Assembly: GCA_030737875.1 (NCBI GenBank)
Contig: CM060915.1
Span: 359,163,863-359,227,862, forward strand
Direction of reading: 5' to 3'
Origin: Allium sativum
Taxonomy: Eukaryota; Streptophyta; Magnoliopsida; Asparagales; Amaryllidaceae
Length of the DNA stretch: 64,000 bases
Notes under the pieces: model-generated
Database searches by the model: none
What the model saw: only the letters and a program-made list of their open reading frames with translations
What the model was told of the DNA's origin: nothing
Made by a program: the position numbers and the translations under genes
In this document: one piece after another, positions 46,760 through 57,071 of the stretch
Position numbering within the stretch: the stretch's first letter is position 1
Layout: the number at the start of each line of letters is the position of its first letter

Positions 46760-47875
46760 CTAGATATGAAGGAACTGGAAGCCCGGTATCAAACAAAACT
46801 CTAACAGGAACATCATAAACAGAAAGCATACCATGAATAACAATAATCTTTCCCTTCTCCGCCGCAGTTGGGCATTCGACGAAGAAGGAACGACACTAAT
46901 AGCATATGCTTTCACGATCTGCTTCTCTTTAGGGGGTTGCGGACACTTGTCCTTGTGATGTCCCACTTGGCCACAGTTGAAGCACTTCCTATCCGCTGGC
47001 TTGGCCCGACAATTACTAGCATAATGGCCCTTCTTACCACAGCTGAAGCACCCAACATCTTTCTTATTCTTTTTCTTCTTGTCATCCTTGGTCTGGTTCT
47101 GCTTTCTCTTATTCTGAGAACCATTCTTGCCTCCACCGCTTGCTTGCGGCTTTGGCTCCTCTGCAGATGCGACCTTAGTCTTCGACTTAGGGTAAAGACT
47201 CTCTGACCTCAATGCTTTCCCCACAATCAATTCAAACGTCTCATCGATGTGGTTAATAAGCTTTTCCCCCAAGTAGTGATCCAAGCCTATTATAAACTTC
47301 TCGTTCTTCTTCTCGGGAGTGTCAACGAGGGATAACCCATATTTCGACAAGGTATCGAATTCAGCAATATACTCCGAGACAGCTCTTCCATTTTGCTTAA
47401 GCTCCAATAACTTCTTAAACAACACTGATTTCTGAGCAGCCGGAATGAACTTATCGCTAAAGCGAGCCTTAAACTGATCCCAAGTAGTCTGATCCTCGGG
47501 ATTAGCTGCCTTTATAGCATTCCACCAATTCATTGCCCGTCCTTGCAGCTGACGGGATGCTAGCCTTCTCTTCATCGCATCCTCGATACCCAAGTCTTCG
47601 AAGATACGCTCGCAGCTATCCAACCAATCCTAAACATCCGTAGCCGATTCCATTCCGTGGAACGGCTTCCCACCAAGACTAGTATAATCCTTATTCAGCT
47701 TGGCGAAATCGACCCTAGGCGCCTACACTATTGGACCACCACCATTACCAGCATTGGGAGCAGCCCTCTGAATATCTCTAAGCATCTCTCTCATGAGGTC
47801 AGTAAGCATCATCCTCGTATCAGTAGCATTCCCATTATTAGCTCCTCTACCAGTACCCCTTGTGTATCGGCTCAT
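46760..47875 (-). pseudogene. Element E gag, broken
   Basis: The probable start is the ATG at 47875, about 190 bp after the primer site. It opens MSRYTRGTGRGANNGN and has two in-frame TAG stops (about 47725 and 47630) before a 287-codon open stretch (47623-46760). That stretch has the Gag domain (SRQLQGRAMNWWNAIKA, FIPAAQKSVLFKKLLEL), a Lys-rich linker and two canonical zinc knuckles (CFSCGKKGHYASNC, CFNCGQVGHHKDKC). After the knuckles a frameshift precedes the protease. Both stops sit where single transitions from Gln or Trp codons are plausible. Confidence 0.9.
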
Positions 47876-48063
47876 CGTTCAATCTGTAAAGAGAAAACGA
47901 TTAACCATCTCCATAGTGGTGCTAGTGCAGTGCGACTTCATCCTCATCTATACTAATAGTATATATATAGCTTTTGAAAACCAAAATAATCACAATTACG
48001 CGCTCTCATATACGTATACTATCTCTCCCTGATGACTTCCCTAGGTTAACTACGCAACCTAGA

Positions 48064-48075
48064 GCTCTGATACCA
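48064..48075 (-). promoter_or_regulatory. Element E: primer binding site
   Basis: Minus-strand TGGTATCAGAGC, two bases after the 5' LTR. Confidence 0.94.
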
Positions 48076-48077
48076 AG

Positions 48078-50566
48078 TGTGACAGCCCGCCCCGCACCAG
48101 CCGGCATTTCCTCTGAAAGTGCACTGTACACATGCCCGACTAGCACGGAACGGTCGCCAAAGAAAGGAAAGAAGAGAATGAACTAATCGAAAACCTGTAG
48201 AATGTCTCACAACGCATGGAACAAAATATAATGATAACATAATCTTGACATAAAAAAGGCGATACAGTGCATAAGCTGAAAACTAAACCAACATTGCAGC
48301 GAAAATCCAAATACAGCTTATGATCCAACATCATTATTACAACTTTAAACTGTCTCTAAAGAAAAAGAAAGCTAAAGTAGAAGATGGACTACTAATGCCC
48401 AAGCAGTGATCTTCAACAACACAGGGAGAATATCTATATGTATCATACGTGGAAGCCTCCTGCTCGTCTCCAGATCAGTTACTCGTGCATACCATCTAAC
48501 CTATCTCTAGTCTGCTCGTGTGAACACCCAGAGTAATAAGAAGAGACATAAAACTCTGGGTCAGACAAAAGTCTGGTATGAGTGATAAGCAGCAAAACAG
48601 AATAATAACAGGTATATTAAACCATACCTGAACCTGTACCTGCAACCAAAGAGTTAGCACTACATACCATACAATACTCTAAGGTGCCACAAAACAAATG
48701 GTGTAAAGATACGGGGGTGGGGTGTGTATGTCATAGTGAAGGCAAACAAGTCAAGCAAAGCAACCATCCTCACATCTCTCACTCAGTGCGTAAAGCATAC
48801 GATATCCATTTCCCTAGCCACCAAATCTTTGGGGTCATGACGGCAACTCCGTACAACTATTCCTACGACCCACTTTGCTCTTTTGGGGCCACGACAACAA
48901 CTCCGTACAAGTATTACACTGTCCCCACTGCACTGGTCCATAGTCAATAACCCAAATGGACCAACCAGCCTAGCTCTGGTTCATCTACATGCCCCTTTTT
49001 CTTCAGCGATGAACCAAAGTTATGGATATTGATAACCCCTTTGCACACGTCCCGCAGCAAAGCCCAAGCATGAAGTGAACTCATTGGTTCCCATCTGGAT
49101 CCTGAGCTCTAACTTCCATTTGGACTACCTTTGCATCTCGGGTTTTAGTCTTCTCATGTCCAAGCTCCTAGTCTTCCTCACGGTCGCGGTGTGCGGATCG
49201 TAGTCTTCCTCACGGTCGTGGTGTGCGGATCGTAGTCTTCCTCGTGGTCGCTGTGTGCGGATCGTGCTCCTTCCTCACGGTCCAAGTGTGCTGATCATGC
49301 TCCATCCGCACGGTCATAGTGTACGGATCGTGCTCCTTCCTCACGGTTCAGGTGTGCGGATCGTGCTCCTTCCTCACGGTCCAGGTGTGTGGATCGTGCT
49401 CGTGCTCCTTCCTCACGGTCTAGGTGTGCGGATCATGCTCCTTCTCTCACGGTCCAGGTATGCGGATCGTGCTCCTTCCTCATGGTCCAGGTGTGCGGAT
49501 CGTGCTCCTTCCTCACGGTCCAAGTGTGGGGGCAATCCGATCCGGTCCATATTCTTGCAACTCTTCCAGCGAGCTATTTACACCATATGACGGCGTTTTC
49601 GACCAATCTAACTTTTCTAAACAATCATAAAACATTCCAAATAGTCATTACAACATGTATAATCATTCACAAACACCAAAACAACAATATGATATGTTAA
49701 AACGGATCAAACATAGCCAAAACCCCATATTTTCCCTTAAGCATAAAAAGCAAAACTAATTATAGGATTAACAAAACTTAACCAAATCAACCCAAATTTC
49801 TAACAGAGGTATAAAACAATATTTTAGAATTTATAAATATTTTTCCAGATTTTTAACATGAATAAATTCGCTGATTAACGCTAGTCACCCTAATTAACTG
49901 CAGTTAGTATCAAAACAATGCTAATCACTCACCTTTGCCACAAATAAAACTCAGATCTGAAATGAATCTCTGTTTGGCACGAATACCAATGTCTAACAGC
50001 AGCTCTAACCTTGCTTTGGTGCTATCTCTCCTTAATTTGATGTTGCTAAGCCTAATCTTCAATTAGAAAGTGGTTTAGAGGTGTTTTAGATGTTGGAGGC
50101 CATGGCTAGACTTGAAGGAACAAAAAGTGGCGGCTGAAAATGACAAAAAGGATATTCTCTAAACCCTAACAGCCCTTAATTACTCCAAATCCCAAAATCC
50201 CCCAATGAGCCTAGCTGTTAACCACCCAATTAAGCCCGGTTAAACTGTTTTTAACCCTCTAAACCTTAATTCAGCCATATCTCCCAAACGATAAGTCCGT
50301 TAGGCTAATGTGACCACTTTACGGAAATGTAAACAATCAAACGAATCTAATGGAAGTGGTTTTAGGTCAAAATTCTTTCCCAATCAAAAGTTATGAATGA
50401 AACAAGATCAGCTAGGGGCAAAATGTTCATTTAAAAATCGACAAAACCATGAACATGGAAAATGATCCCACTAGTCGTTTCCCAAGAGTACACGACCATA
50501 CGACTTCACACGAAGAAGAAATAAATATTCTACGATCTTCCGCTGCGTAGAATGCGGGTCGTTACA
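48078..50566 (-). repeat. Element E: 5' LTR (right copy, 2489 bp)
   Basis: Partner of 40946-43330. The hairpin here is fully paired (48562-48575). The CCGCTG block carries one change (48296-48305). The 33-bp array is longer than in the left copy. Confidence 0.93.
48562..48575 (-). promoter_or_regulatory. Conserved LTR hairpin, right LTR of E
   Basis: Minus strand CAGAC-TTTT-GTCTG, perfect 5-bp stem with the A:T central pair, followed by ACCC, 484 bp from the LTR 3' end. Confidence 0.8.
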
Positions 50567-50571
50567 GTAAT

Positions 50572-50956
50572 ATTTGTAAATATAGGCCCACAAACTTAAC
50601 TAATAAGAAACCCTAGTAACGGGGACCCATTTCAGCAGTAACCCACATGGATGTATCACGGTACCCTGAACTAGGCTGGGTGGGGCACGATTACTGGGCT
50701 GATTATAAGCGGTCAAAGCAGCGGCGGGGGTACGTCAGTGTAGGTTCCGACGGTTTACAGGCATGCACGTACTCCAGATTGGGAAAAAGCAAGCACCGGG
50801 TATCAGTAGTTATACACTGTGCATCTTGAATCGTGTCGGGTCGTTATCATTCAGGACTGATACACCTTATGGTGGAACCAGCACAGGGTATCTACACGCA
50901 AGAGAGGGCCGATTGACACAGACAAATGGAACATGAATACACGTTGGGAGCCGATC
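50572..50956 (+). repeat. Solo LTR, segment 3 of 4
   Basis: Colinear with 3830-4155 of LTR A: shared blocks include TTTCAGCAGTAACC and GGTGGGGCACGATTACTGG. It stops at GGGAGCCGATC, and LTR A has GGGAGCCGATCGA at 4158-4170, so element F inserted exactly there. Bases 50952-50956 (cgatc) are F's left target duplication. Confidence 0.9.
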
Positions 50957-51668
50957 TGTAATGACCCGCATTGTCAGAGGTATAATAATTAATTTATTTA
51001 ATTATTTAAATAGTGAATTAAAGGATTTAATGGTCGTGGAATTAAATAATGGTAAATATTTAATTAAAATAATAAATTAAATAATATATTTAATTCAGTA
51101 ATAATCAAAAATAGTGAAATTCACAGTATGGTGTAATTTGGGTTATTTAAAAAAAAATCAGTTAGGAGTTGAATTATATTAGCAAATATATTTAAATGAC
51201 GACAGTTGAACGTGGAATTATATTATAATTAAAATCGAGCTTGAAATAGCACTGCAGTTCGTACTTTGGCGATTTGAACTTCAACTGAATATACATGGTT
51301 CGTTTTAAATTGGATTTCTGTGAAACAAGAAACGTTAGGAGCTGGTGGAGTATATTTTTCTAGTGGAAGAGAAAAATCGAGATTTCGTCGTGTAGATTTT
51401 GATTTATGTCCAAATCAAATTTTAGAAAAGTCGCTGTGGAATTCCTTTATAATTTGCGACGCTTTATTTACGTTGTAAAGGATTTTTCAATACAAATCGA
51501 ATATCCATTTAATCAGGATTTGAAATATCAAGTAGAAATTCATATAGGAATATTCTAGAGTTGTATGGTATTCCACTGTGAATATAGACGATAATATTTA
51601 TTTTTAAATATCAAATTTAATTATATTTGAATATATTTATATATTTAAATAGGCTATTTAGAACTTTA

Positions 51669-51897
51669 AAAATAGCCAGTTTCGCAAACGAAGTCGGAAT
51701 TCGACGATACTAATTTTGTTGGATCCGTAATGTCAAATAGTGTTAGATTCCAAGTTTCGTGATTTTTAGAGTCACTGTGTGGTCGTATGGATTTTTGGAG
51801 TGAAAAACAGTCAGCATTTTGACAGTTAAAAATACGTTGTGTGAACATACGGAGTCAGAATTCGACGAAACCAGTTTGATTGGGACCATAATGTCAA
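51669..51897 (+). promoter_or_regulatory. Two U3 modules of element F (shared with B)
   Basis: Blocks 51669-51735 and 51845-51897 both carry GGAATTCGACGA- or AGAATTCGACGA-type cores followed by TTGTTGGATCC or GATTGGGACC, about 175 bp apart. Element B has the same duplicated module. They lie within 400 bp upstream of the TATA box. Confidence 0.6.
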
Positions 51898-52036
51898 ATT
51901 CTAGCTGCACGACAATTTTCGTGATTTTTGAGTTTCACATGTGATCACACGAATTTTTAAGAGACAAATACAAATAGAAATTGATTAAAAATGAATAAAA
52001 TAATCAATTATAAAATATCTAGATATTTTGTGTTGC

Positions 52037-52046
52037 CTATAAATAC
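52037..52046 (+). promoter_or_regulatory. TATA box of element F
   Basis: CTATAAATAC followed by TCCTC-rich leader sequence; the same site is at about 58132-58141 in the 3' LTR. U3 would then be about 1.1 kb and R-U5 about 3.5 kb. Confidence 0.65.
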
Positions 52047-54648
52047 TCCTCATTTACCTCCTCTAACCTAATTTCATTTCCTTGGTCAACAGAATAAATG
52101 CGCCGCAAGTTCTTTTCTTCCAGTAAACTTTTCTGATCTTCAAACAATTGTTTAAAATCACTCGGTCCTCTAAAAACCTCGAAAATACCCTTCATTTGAT
52201 TCGTGATGACCGGAGCTACACGCTCATACTAGTTTTACACAACTCGATGCCATTTTCCGACCTCAAGATCTTTACCAGCGTGAACTAGGGTTCACGTTCT
52301 TTGCCAATTGGGTCATGGATTCACGGTTTGGATATTTGATTTGGTTTAAGCGAGAAAATCCGCACCTGCTTGAAATAATTGGTGGAGTCCGGTTTCGAAA
52401 TCCGTCGATGTCCTGTAGCATGGCCGAGGTCGACGCGAAGTGGAAGGGGGATCGTGAGCGTCGCCGACAGTATGGAGAAGGAGGAGGCTTGGACGAGGAG
52501 TGGCTCGGTGATGTCGGGGCTTGAAGTTGATGGCCAGAGGAAGAGCAGTTGGTGGTCAAATGTGGGTTTGACTGTGTTGTTTGTGAGGACGGGATCTGTT
52601 GGTCATCGGGGAAGAAGAGGAGTGATGAGCGGGTCTGGTAATTAAGGGTTGGTGATGGGCTTAGTTGATGGGTAAGGCCCAATGAAATAGTTATACTTAA
52701 GTTTAATTTTATTTAATATATACAATCTTGTAAACGCTGTATCTTGCTCATACGTGGTCAGATTTACAAACGGTCAGTCACGTTGGGATCGTATGGACGG
52801 TGGTTATGCCATGGAACTGACTGGGAGCGAATCCGAGCTCGTTACAATTTATGGCAAAATAAATTGTCAGAATCAAATCAAGCGACAATTATCGTTAATT
52901 AACGATGATAGTCCAATGTGAGTAAATCTCACTAACTCTAAACAGTTTATAATTTCATGTTGTATTTTTAGAACTGTTAAATATTGGTGGATTGACCTTG
53001 TGTTGATTGTTTGATTGAACTGCTAGTCAGTTAGTTGAATTTCTATATTGATTCTGTTTAACAGAATATATCATATGGAACTGAAAGTGATGTTGATTTT
53101 ATTGTTTAACATCTGTGATGCAGGGAAACAGGTTGGAGGAGTCCAACTGGACTCCTCAATATTTATGATATTGTTATGTTCATATAGTGTAATATGTGAT
53201 GTGATATCTAATCTGTTTGATTATGTATGATTGGAATGTTGTGGATCATTGTTATTCGATATTTTAATATCATAAGGGACCCTGGGATGTAAAAAGAAAT
53301 ATTTCAATGTATATTGAAATAAAGGAATTTTATAAAATCAACCGATTTTATAAAAGGAATTTTATAAAATCAACCGATTTTATAAAAGGGTATAATTTGA
53401 AAATAAAGCATTTATAAAATCATAGGATATTATAAAGGAGAATATTTATTCAGAAAATAAATGGAATTGTAAAAGGAACATTTATTTAGAAAATAAATAG
53501 GATAAAAGGAAATTAAAGAGATAGGAAAGAGTTAGTGATAAGAAGTTAATCAAATATAGTTTATTTAAAGAAGTTAGTCAAACATAGTTATTCAGAATAA
53601 GTGCCATTTAGCACGACTGCTAGCGAAATTCGCAGGGCTGTAGATAGCCTACGACGGTCGGATGTTTCCTGAGGGAATCAGGCGTAACCATTGTGATCGC
53701 TGCGATTTAGAGTTAAGCGAATGGAGTTAAATCGAATATTAATTAATTGAAATAGAGTTAAACAAGATTAGAAACTGACTAGAGATTAGTTCAGTTGAAT
53801 AGTTTTCTAAGTATCGATCTGATGTTGGTTTCGGCCTTCGGGGTTTATACTTGAAAATCGTTCTCATACTAGTTTACAGTTAGGGAATGATAGTTGTGGA
53901 AGAATAGTGATATGTAAATAACAAATAGAATTGTTTTCCAGTGTTAATAACGTATATTTTCTAAAACATAGAAAATAAGGAAATGTGAATATATATATAC
54001 GTATGTTTTGATGATTGGATCAATATTTCCATTTGGAAATAAGATCGTTGTGTGTACACGGATATATTTTCATTTGATAATTAAATCACAGACTATCGAA
54101 GTTTTTGACCATTTAACGTTGTTAATATGGAGAGACCGGTTGGATTATTATCCAAAGAACCACTCTGTATTGGCATAAGCGTTGCGAATCATATATGCCA
54201 AAGATAATTGGAGACGGAGTAAAGTGCAAGGGCTGTTGTATAAATCTTAGATAACAGTGCCTAAGATGGATATACTGAATAGTGCCTTCGGTTTGTCCAG
54301 TCCCAGGACAACTTGTATGGACGAAGGTCTGACAGAGTATATCTGGTAGATCACGTAAGTTGATCATTTCAAACGTATTTACGTTGGTGGCGGAGGAATT
54401 AGTTTCTCTTAGCTTTATACCCGTGGTATTTTTGGGGAAATCAATTTGTGATTTGGCGGGTATGATGATGTGACATTCAGAGTGAATGAAGATTTGATAT
54501 GAATAAGATAAGCGTAGCTTCTAGCCTCACATCCGGTAAATGGCAGAAATCGGGCAAGCAGCATGGCTAAGTCGGCCGCACCGAAGTAGGGTGTATAATC
54601 ACCTATCTAGAGAATATTCATTTGCTTCCTTAACCTATCAATGTTATC

Positions 54649-54717
<69 letters not shown>
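54649..54717. repeat. TA microsatellite in 5' LTR of F
   Basis: An uninterrupted AT/TA run of over 60 bp; the 3' LTR has only about 14 bp at the same place (60721-60734). This explains most of the LTR length difference. Open frames reading Tyr-Ile repeats are artefacts of it. Confidence 0.95.
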
Positions 54718-54718
<1 letters not shown>

Positions 54719-55130
54719 GAGATCGGTTGCTGATCCCAACCGTTGGTGATGTACATTCGATACACTCAAGCGAAATGAGTGGTCGGTCATGTGTGGCTGA
54801 GTTGCAAGATGTTCTTGTTGAATTCCAGTGTATCGTTCCTAGAGTACACTGATCAGAAGGTGGTTCCATACCTTGTCATAGTTGGAAACCCTTTACCCAA
54901 TACGTGCTTGCGGTTTTAATTGTATACTATATATGTAGAATGTGAGATGAAAGCGTTTCTACTAGATGATTATTATAGTGTGGTTGATAGACACTATTAT
55001 AATATCAAAAGGTTTTTTGATATAAAAATAATTTGGATTCTCATAAGGGAAAAACCCGTTCCGTATTCATGGCGTGGTCTTATGAGATATCATATTTCTG
55101 TTGAACTGTGTTAAACTGTTTTACTCACAC

Positions 55131-55144
55131 CAGTCCCATGACTG
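55131..55144 (+). promoter_or_regulatory. Conserved LTR hairpin, 5' LTR of F
   Basis: CAGTC-CCAT-GACTG followed by ACCC, 408 bp from the LTR end; the loop is identical to that of element B. Confidence 0.8.
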
Positions 55145-55554
55145 ACCCGGAGTTTACTTTGTTGTTTTCCCTAAACTCTTGGGTGCCTAAATTTGTACGG
55201 GCAGTCAAGTAGTCGGGATTTACAGATACACTTGGGAAGCTTGGAGCAGGAGGCTTCAGGATTCTATAGCTATTATTATTTCCGCTGTTGTTGTAAGTGT
55301 TGTACTCTGATAAGTGTTATTGTATACATACTGTTTGTATTTCAAAAGTTATGTTATATTTTATTCGTTCCGCTGTGAGGTTCGTGTTACTCTGATGTTG
55401 TGTTCTTCTTCTTCTCCTATTCTAAGTTTCTATCTTATCTTTCCTCACCCTCTATCTTCTTTCTATTAATTTCTTGAATTTCCAGTACAATTTGGGGTTG
55501 GACTTGTGTTATTTGGTCAGCTCAAATTGGTCCGGATTTTCGGGTCATTACAGT

Positions 55555-55566
55555 TGGTATCAGAGC
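55555..55566 (+). promoter_or_regulatory. Element F: primer binding site
   Basis: TGGTATCAGAGC two bases after the 5' LTR, perfect. Confidence 0.94.
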
Positions 55567-57035
55567 TTAAGTTAAGAATTATCTTGGCTCTATGGCGTGA
55601 CTCGGTAGAGATAGGGTTAGTAATACCCTAGATTGAGTTTGAGTGTATATATACGAGTGAACGTATTTGTTATTTGATATAAAAATTGTTTTATATTGTG
55701 GGGATTCATTGGTTGAGTTGTTTATGGGTTCTGATCGATCGGTTTGATCCACTGTGTCGGTAGGAGTTTGTAAACACTCGAATACGATGGGTCGATACGA
55801 TATGTTTTGAAAAAGGGTAAATTAAAATAAGTTTACCCAAGGTATATCTTGATATGGAGAAGATATATATATATATCAAAATTATAATATAGTGGATATA
55901 TTGGTTGTTATTATAATCGAGTAATATTATAAATTAAATGGTTATGTAAATAACCAATCAAAATTCATATAAGTGAAATACGTGAAATTAGATGAGTTAA
56001 ATCTAAAATTTTAAACCAGAAATTGAATTAAAATTCTGGAAAATTGGATAAGTGTTTGTAAATGGATTTGGATTAATAATAAGGAAAATTTAAGATCCTG
56101 GGAGATTTTAAATTGTTTAAAGCATTGTGAAGGATATTTTGAACTGATTTCAAAATGGAAATATTCAGAAATGGTTTTGAAAAGTGATATAGTATTGAAC
56201 TCACTTCGATAGCTAGGAAATAACCCTGATGATGAATCGCGACATCATAAGTGTTCATTTTTGAGCTGCTAAGTGACGGATTACTACCAAAGAATTTTTT
56301 TTTTGAATTGTTTGAGAAAAACAAGTTGTTTTGATACTTTGAAATAAATACTTTGACTTTTGATATGGTAAAGTGATTTAAAACTCCCAGGAAAAAGATA
56401 GTTTGAATTTAAAAGCAACTGAATAAAAATTGTGGAGACAAACTGGAATGGAACCCAGTTAAGTGGAATTTGAATTGTAATAGAATATATCAAGATAAAA
56501 TGGGATCTGTAACATAGAGATTTTGAAATGATATTGGGTCAGGGAGTTAAGAGTTTGAAATCGAGATTGGAACTCGAATTGGAAATAAAGTTGGACTTGA
56601 GTATAAGCCTATGATTTGATTTGTGGGCAAAAACAGATTGGAAATTGATTAAGATGACATCATTATATGTGGATTGATAACAGATGTAAGGGACAAAGTT
56701 GATATACCCGACAAAAAGGTACAAGTTTATATATGATATAAGCATGAGATTTATGAGCCGAATTGGCAAGTCGCTTGGCTGTTTGATTTTCTTTTGGGTT
56801 GGAGATAGCCTAGAGAGGCGAGTTGGAGTTTTACCGATAGGGTTGTACAAAGGAGGTTATGGCGAAATTTTCCGAAAATTTAAAGTGTTTGGAAATTTTC
56901 AGAATTTTTGAAAATTTTAGTTAGTCGGAATGAATAAATATTTTAGTTGATATTAATTGGTTCAGTTGAAATCAGAAATAAGGGGTAAACAAATCTAAGG
57001 ATTTCCAATAGATAGGGTCGTCCTTTAACTTAGCA
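55567..57035 (+). other. Element F: noncoding internal region
   Basis: About 1.47 kb, AT-rich, no reading frame above about 100 codons and none with a known domain. At 56846-56882 lies the 37-bp block shared with element B. It presumably holds packaging and reverse-transcription signals only. Confidence 0.8.
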
Positions 57036-57071
57036 ATTTCGAGGACGAAATTATTTTTAAGTGGGGAAGAA
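57036..57071 (+). promoter_or_regulatory. Element F: polypurine tract with inverted-repeat motif
   Basis: AAGTGGGGAAGAA (57059-57071) abuts the 3' LTR; AATTTCGAGGACGAAATT (about 57035-57052) precedes it. Confidence 0.87.

Larger units (their letters stand above)
40946..50566 (-). mobile_element. Element E: full-length broken Ty3/gypsy chromovirus
   Basis: Minus-strand element with 5' LTR 48078-50566, 3' LTR 40946-43330 and a perfect target duplication gtaat (40941-40945, 50567-50571). Gag, protease, RT, RNase H, integrase and chromodomain-like end are all present but interrupted. About 11 differences in the first 235 bp of the LTRs put its age between F and B. Unlike B, its 3' noncoding region is only about 160 bp. 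Confidence 0.94.
50957..55552 (+). repeat. Element F: 5' LTR (4596 bp)
   Basis: TGTAATGACCCGC to CGGGTCATTACA. Contains two U3 modules (51669-51735, 51845-51897), TATA box (52037), a GC-rich leader-like block (about 52310-52680), a TTTTATAAAATCAACCGA direct repeat (about 53330-53390), a TA run of over 60 bp (about 54649-54717), the hairpin (55131-55144) and the CCGCTG block (55281). Small open frames in it (for example 52272-52682) recur in both LTRs but match no family I know. Confidence 0.93.

Noticed and set aside
52272..52682. Possible gene in the GC-rich block of LTR F (both strands open)
   Set aside because: Duplicated in the 3' LTR (58410-58777) with frame-breaking differences, no known domain, and lies in a transcribed leader position.
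54540..54869. Open frames with Tyr-Ile repeats
   Set aside because: Artefact of the TA microsatellite; the 3' LTR copy lacks it. The same applies at 8153-8440 and 30290-30541.
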